The notes beneath the pieces were generated by a model, which was not told the origin of the DNA, made no database searches, and saw nothing but the letters and a program-made list of their open reading frames with translations. A stretch of DNA of 9,872 bases from Rickettsiales bacterium (GTDB taxonomy: Bacteria; Pseudomonadota; Alphaproteobacteria; Rickettsiales; UBA1997): assembly GCA_947505885.1 (NCBI GenBank), contig CANNMN010000032.1:1-9872 (forward strand), given 5' to 3'. How positions within the stretch are numbered: position 1 is the stretch's first letter; the number at the start of each line of letters is the position of its first letter. The position numbers and the translations under genes were made by a program. This document shows, one piece after another, positions 8,779 to 9,872 of this stretch.

Positions 8779-9579
8779 ATGCTTCTAACTTTCGACATTG
8801 GAAATACCAACATCGTCATCGGTCTTTTTGATGAGGATAAATTAATTAAAAAATGGCGCTTGCCGAGCAGCACTAAAAAATCTGCTGATGATTACGCCGT
8901 TGATTTGATTGAACTTTTTCTCACCGATAAAATCGACTGTTTGAAAATTAGCGGATGCATAATTGGTTCAGTGGTGCCAGTGCTTATTGGCCTTATCAAT
9001 GAGGCGGTAAAAAAATTTCTTCCCGAAGAAATCGCCAAAAAAATTCTTATTCTTGGCGAAGATAAAACTCATCTTCCGATCGAAATCAAAATCAAAAATA
9101 AAAATGAAGTCGGGCACGACCGCCTGATTAATTCAATTGCCGGATTTAAAAAATTTGGCGGCAATTTAATCATCGTTGACTTTGGCACTGCGACTACTTT
9201 TGACGTAGTAGGAGAGGGCGGAGAATATCTTGGCGGCGTAATTGCTCCTGGCATTAATCTCTCGCTAAAAGCCTTGCACGACGCTACAGCACAGCTTCCA
9301 AGAATTTCGGTGAAGCAACAAAAAAATGTTATTGGCACCACAACAATCGAAGCAATGAATTCGGGTGTTTACTTCGGTTATATCTCGCTAATTGAAGGAA
9401 TGATTGAAAGAATCGAAAAAGAACTAAATCACAAAACTACGCACATCATCACTGGCGGTCTCGCCGAAATTTTTAAAGATGCTTTGACGAACTCGGTCAA
9501 ACATCACGAACCCGATCTAACGCTGGAAGGCTTAAGAATTATTCACGAAGAAAATTCGAAACCGTCATTGCGAGCTTAG
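8779..9579 (+). CDS. coaX: Type III pantothenate kinase
   Basis: A 266-residue cytoplasmic kinase that phosphorylates pantothenate with ATP, the first step of coenzyme A synthesis. It has the acetate-kinase/hsp70-like fold signatures of CoaX: DIGNTN (6-11, phosphate loop), GHDR (112-115; usually GADR, with the key Asp114 kept), DFGTATTFD (134-142), GGVIAPG (152-158) and TGGLAEIF (225-232). The start at 8779 gives the canonical N-terminus close to DxGNTN. Length is normal except for the tail. The last residues, PSLRA, and the TAG stop are encoded by an imperfect palindromic repeat (9563-9596), so the native C-terminus may have been altered by insertion. coaX directly before an RNase J gene is a known alphaproteobacterial order. 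It lies 13 bases after hsdR and no separate promoter is obvious. Confidence 0.95.
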   Translation: MLLTFDIGNTNIVIGLFDEDKLIKKWRLPSSTKKSADDYAVDLIELFLTDKIDCLKISGCIIGSVVPVLIGLINEAVKKFLPEEIAKKILILGEDKTHLPIEIKIKNKNEVGHDRLINSIAGFKKFGGNLIIVDFGTATTFDVVGEGGEYLGGVIAPGINLSLKALHDATAQLPRISVKQQKNVIGTTTIEAMNSGVYFGYISLIEGMIERIEKELNHKTTHIITGGLAEIFKDALTNSVKHHEPDLTLEGLRIIHEENSKPSLRA

Positions 9580-9596
9580 CCAAGCTATTCATGACG
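9563..9596. repeat. Imperfect palindromic element spanning the coaX stop codon
   Basis: A 34-base hairpin-forming element. CGTCAT (9563-9568) pairs with ATGACG (9591-9596), there is a symmetric 4-by-4 internal mismatch, then AGCTT (9573-9577) pairs with AAGCT (9582-9586) around a 4-base loop. The left half, CGTCATTGCGAGC, matches the start of a dispersed repeat I recall from many bacterial genomes, including Rickettsiales; its translated tail often reads SLRAKRSNPE. Here it encodes the CoaX end (SLRA) and its right arm holds an ATG in frame with the RNase J gene. No T-tract follows, so it is a poor intrinsic terminator. Confidence 0.7.
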
Positions 9597-9614
9597 ACTA
9601 ACCAAATAATAAAC

Positions 9615-9872
9615 ATGGAACTTAATTTAAAAAAACATCACTCCGACCTTCTTTTTCTCCCTCTTGGCGGCGCCAATGAAATCGGGATGAATGTTAATCT
9701 CTACCATCTCGACGGCAAATGGCTAATGGTCGATTGCGGCGTTGGCTTTGCTTACGATATCCCAGGTGTCGACATGATGACTGCCGATATTTCTTTCATT
9801 AAACAACATCGTCACAACCTTCTTGGAATTGTGTTAACTCACATCCACGAAGACCACATGGGCGCTGTTCAA
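9615..9872 (+). CDS. rnj: Ribonuclease J, N-terminal part (runs off the right edge)
   Basis: The first 86 codons of a beta-CASP metallo-beta-lactamase ribonuclease of the RNase J type, which acts in RNA maturation and decay as an endonuclease and 5' exonuclease. The read begins MELNLKKHHSDLLFLPLGGA, with LGGANEIGMN (17-26) typical of RNase J, and reaches the zinc-binding motif HIHEDH (His76, His78, Asp80, His81) followed by MGA. The catalytic remainder and the beta-CASP domain lie beyond the window. The start is uncertain. The ATG at 9615 best fits the family N-terminus, but an in-frame ATG at 9591, within the palindromic element, would add eight residues. Neither has a Shine-Dalgarno. The gene lies 35 bases after the coaX stop and is probably cotranscribed with it. 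Confidence 0.92.
   Translation, partial: MELNLKKHHSDLLFLPLGGANEIGMNVNLYHLDGKWLMVDCGVGFAYDIPGVDMMTADISFIKQHRHNLLGIVLTHIHEDHMGAVQ

Noticed and set aside
9069..9341. 90-residue minus-strand open frame inside coaX
   Set aside because: It lies opposite conserved CoaX motifs (GHDR, DFGTATTFD, GGVIAPG) and has no family resemblance.
9563..9614. Intrinsic terminator after coaX
   Set aside because: There is a hairpin, but the stem has a large internal mismatch, no T-tract follows, and the RNase J gene begins within 35 bases.

Overview
The window is AT-rich bacterial DNA that looks alphaproteobacterial and is probably Rickettsiales-like. Three things point that way: a class I aspartate aminotransferase that closely resembles the rickettsial enzyme as I remember it, a VirB3 of the type IV secretion family, and an alpha-type AspRS N-terminus. 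The adjacent coaX and RNase J genes, an order known from alphaproteobacteria, agree with this. I assigned the organism from remembered protein families, not from a search.

Layout. On the minus strand at the left edge, virB3 (628-326) directly abuts aspS (325 to beyond base 1). The virB3 stop codon is followed without a gap by the aspS start. A good sigma70-type promoter (696-668) drives the pair. Everything else is on the plus strand. First comes aatA (789-1991), then a 129-bp gap. Next is a complete type I restriction-modification operon, hsdM (2121-3692), rhuM (3699-4706), hsdS (4706-5848) and hsdR (5874-8765). Thirteen bases later comes coaX (8779-9579), then the start of an RNase J gene (9615 to beyond the window).

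How the genes work together. HsdM, HsdS and HsdR form a type I (IC-like, EcoR124I-like) methyltransferase/endonuclease. HsdS carries two target recognition domains separated by a conserved repeat, HsdM binds AdoMet, and HsdR has the PD-(D/E)XK nuclease and the translocase motor. All visible catalytic motifs are intact. A RhuM-family protein of unknown function, with a DNA-binding-like N-terminus, is embedded between hsdM and hsdS and tightly coupled to hsdS. This is the most interesting candidate for an accessory component. The cassette sits between housekeeping genes.

Other notable structure: an imperfect palindromic element resembling a widespread dispersed bacterial repeat encodes the last residues of CoaX and reaches a possible start of the RNase J gene. 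HsdS holds a 30-bp direct repeat with one mismatch. Almost no gene has a recognisable Shine-Dalgarno sequence. No tRNA, rRNA, CRISPR array, insertion sequence or convincing rho-independent terminator was seen. No stretch over 300 bases lacks a gene.
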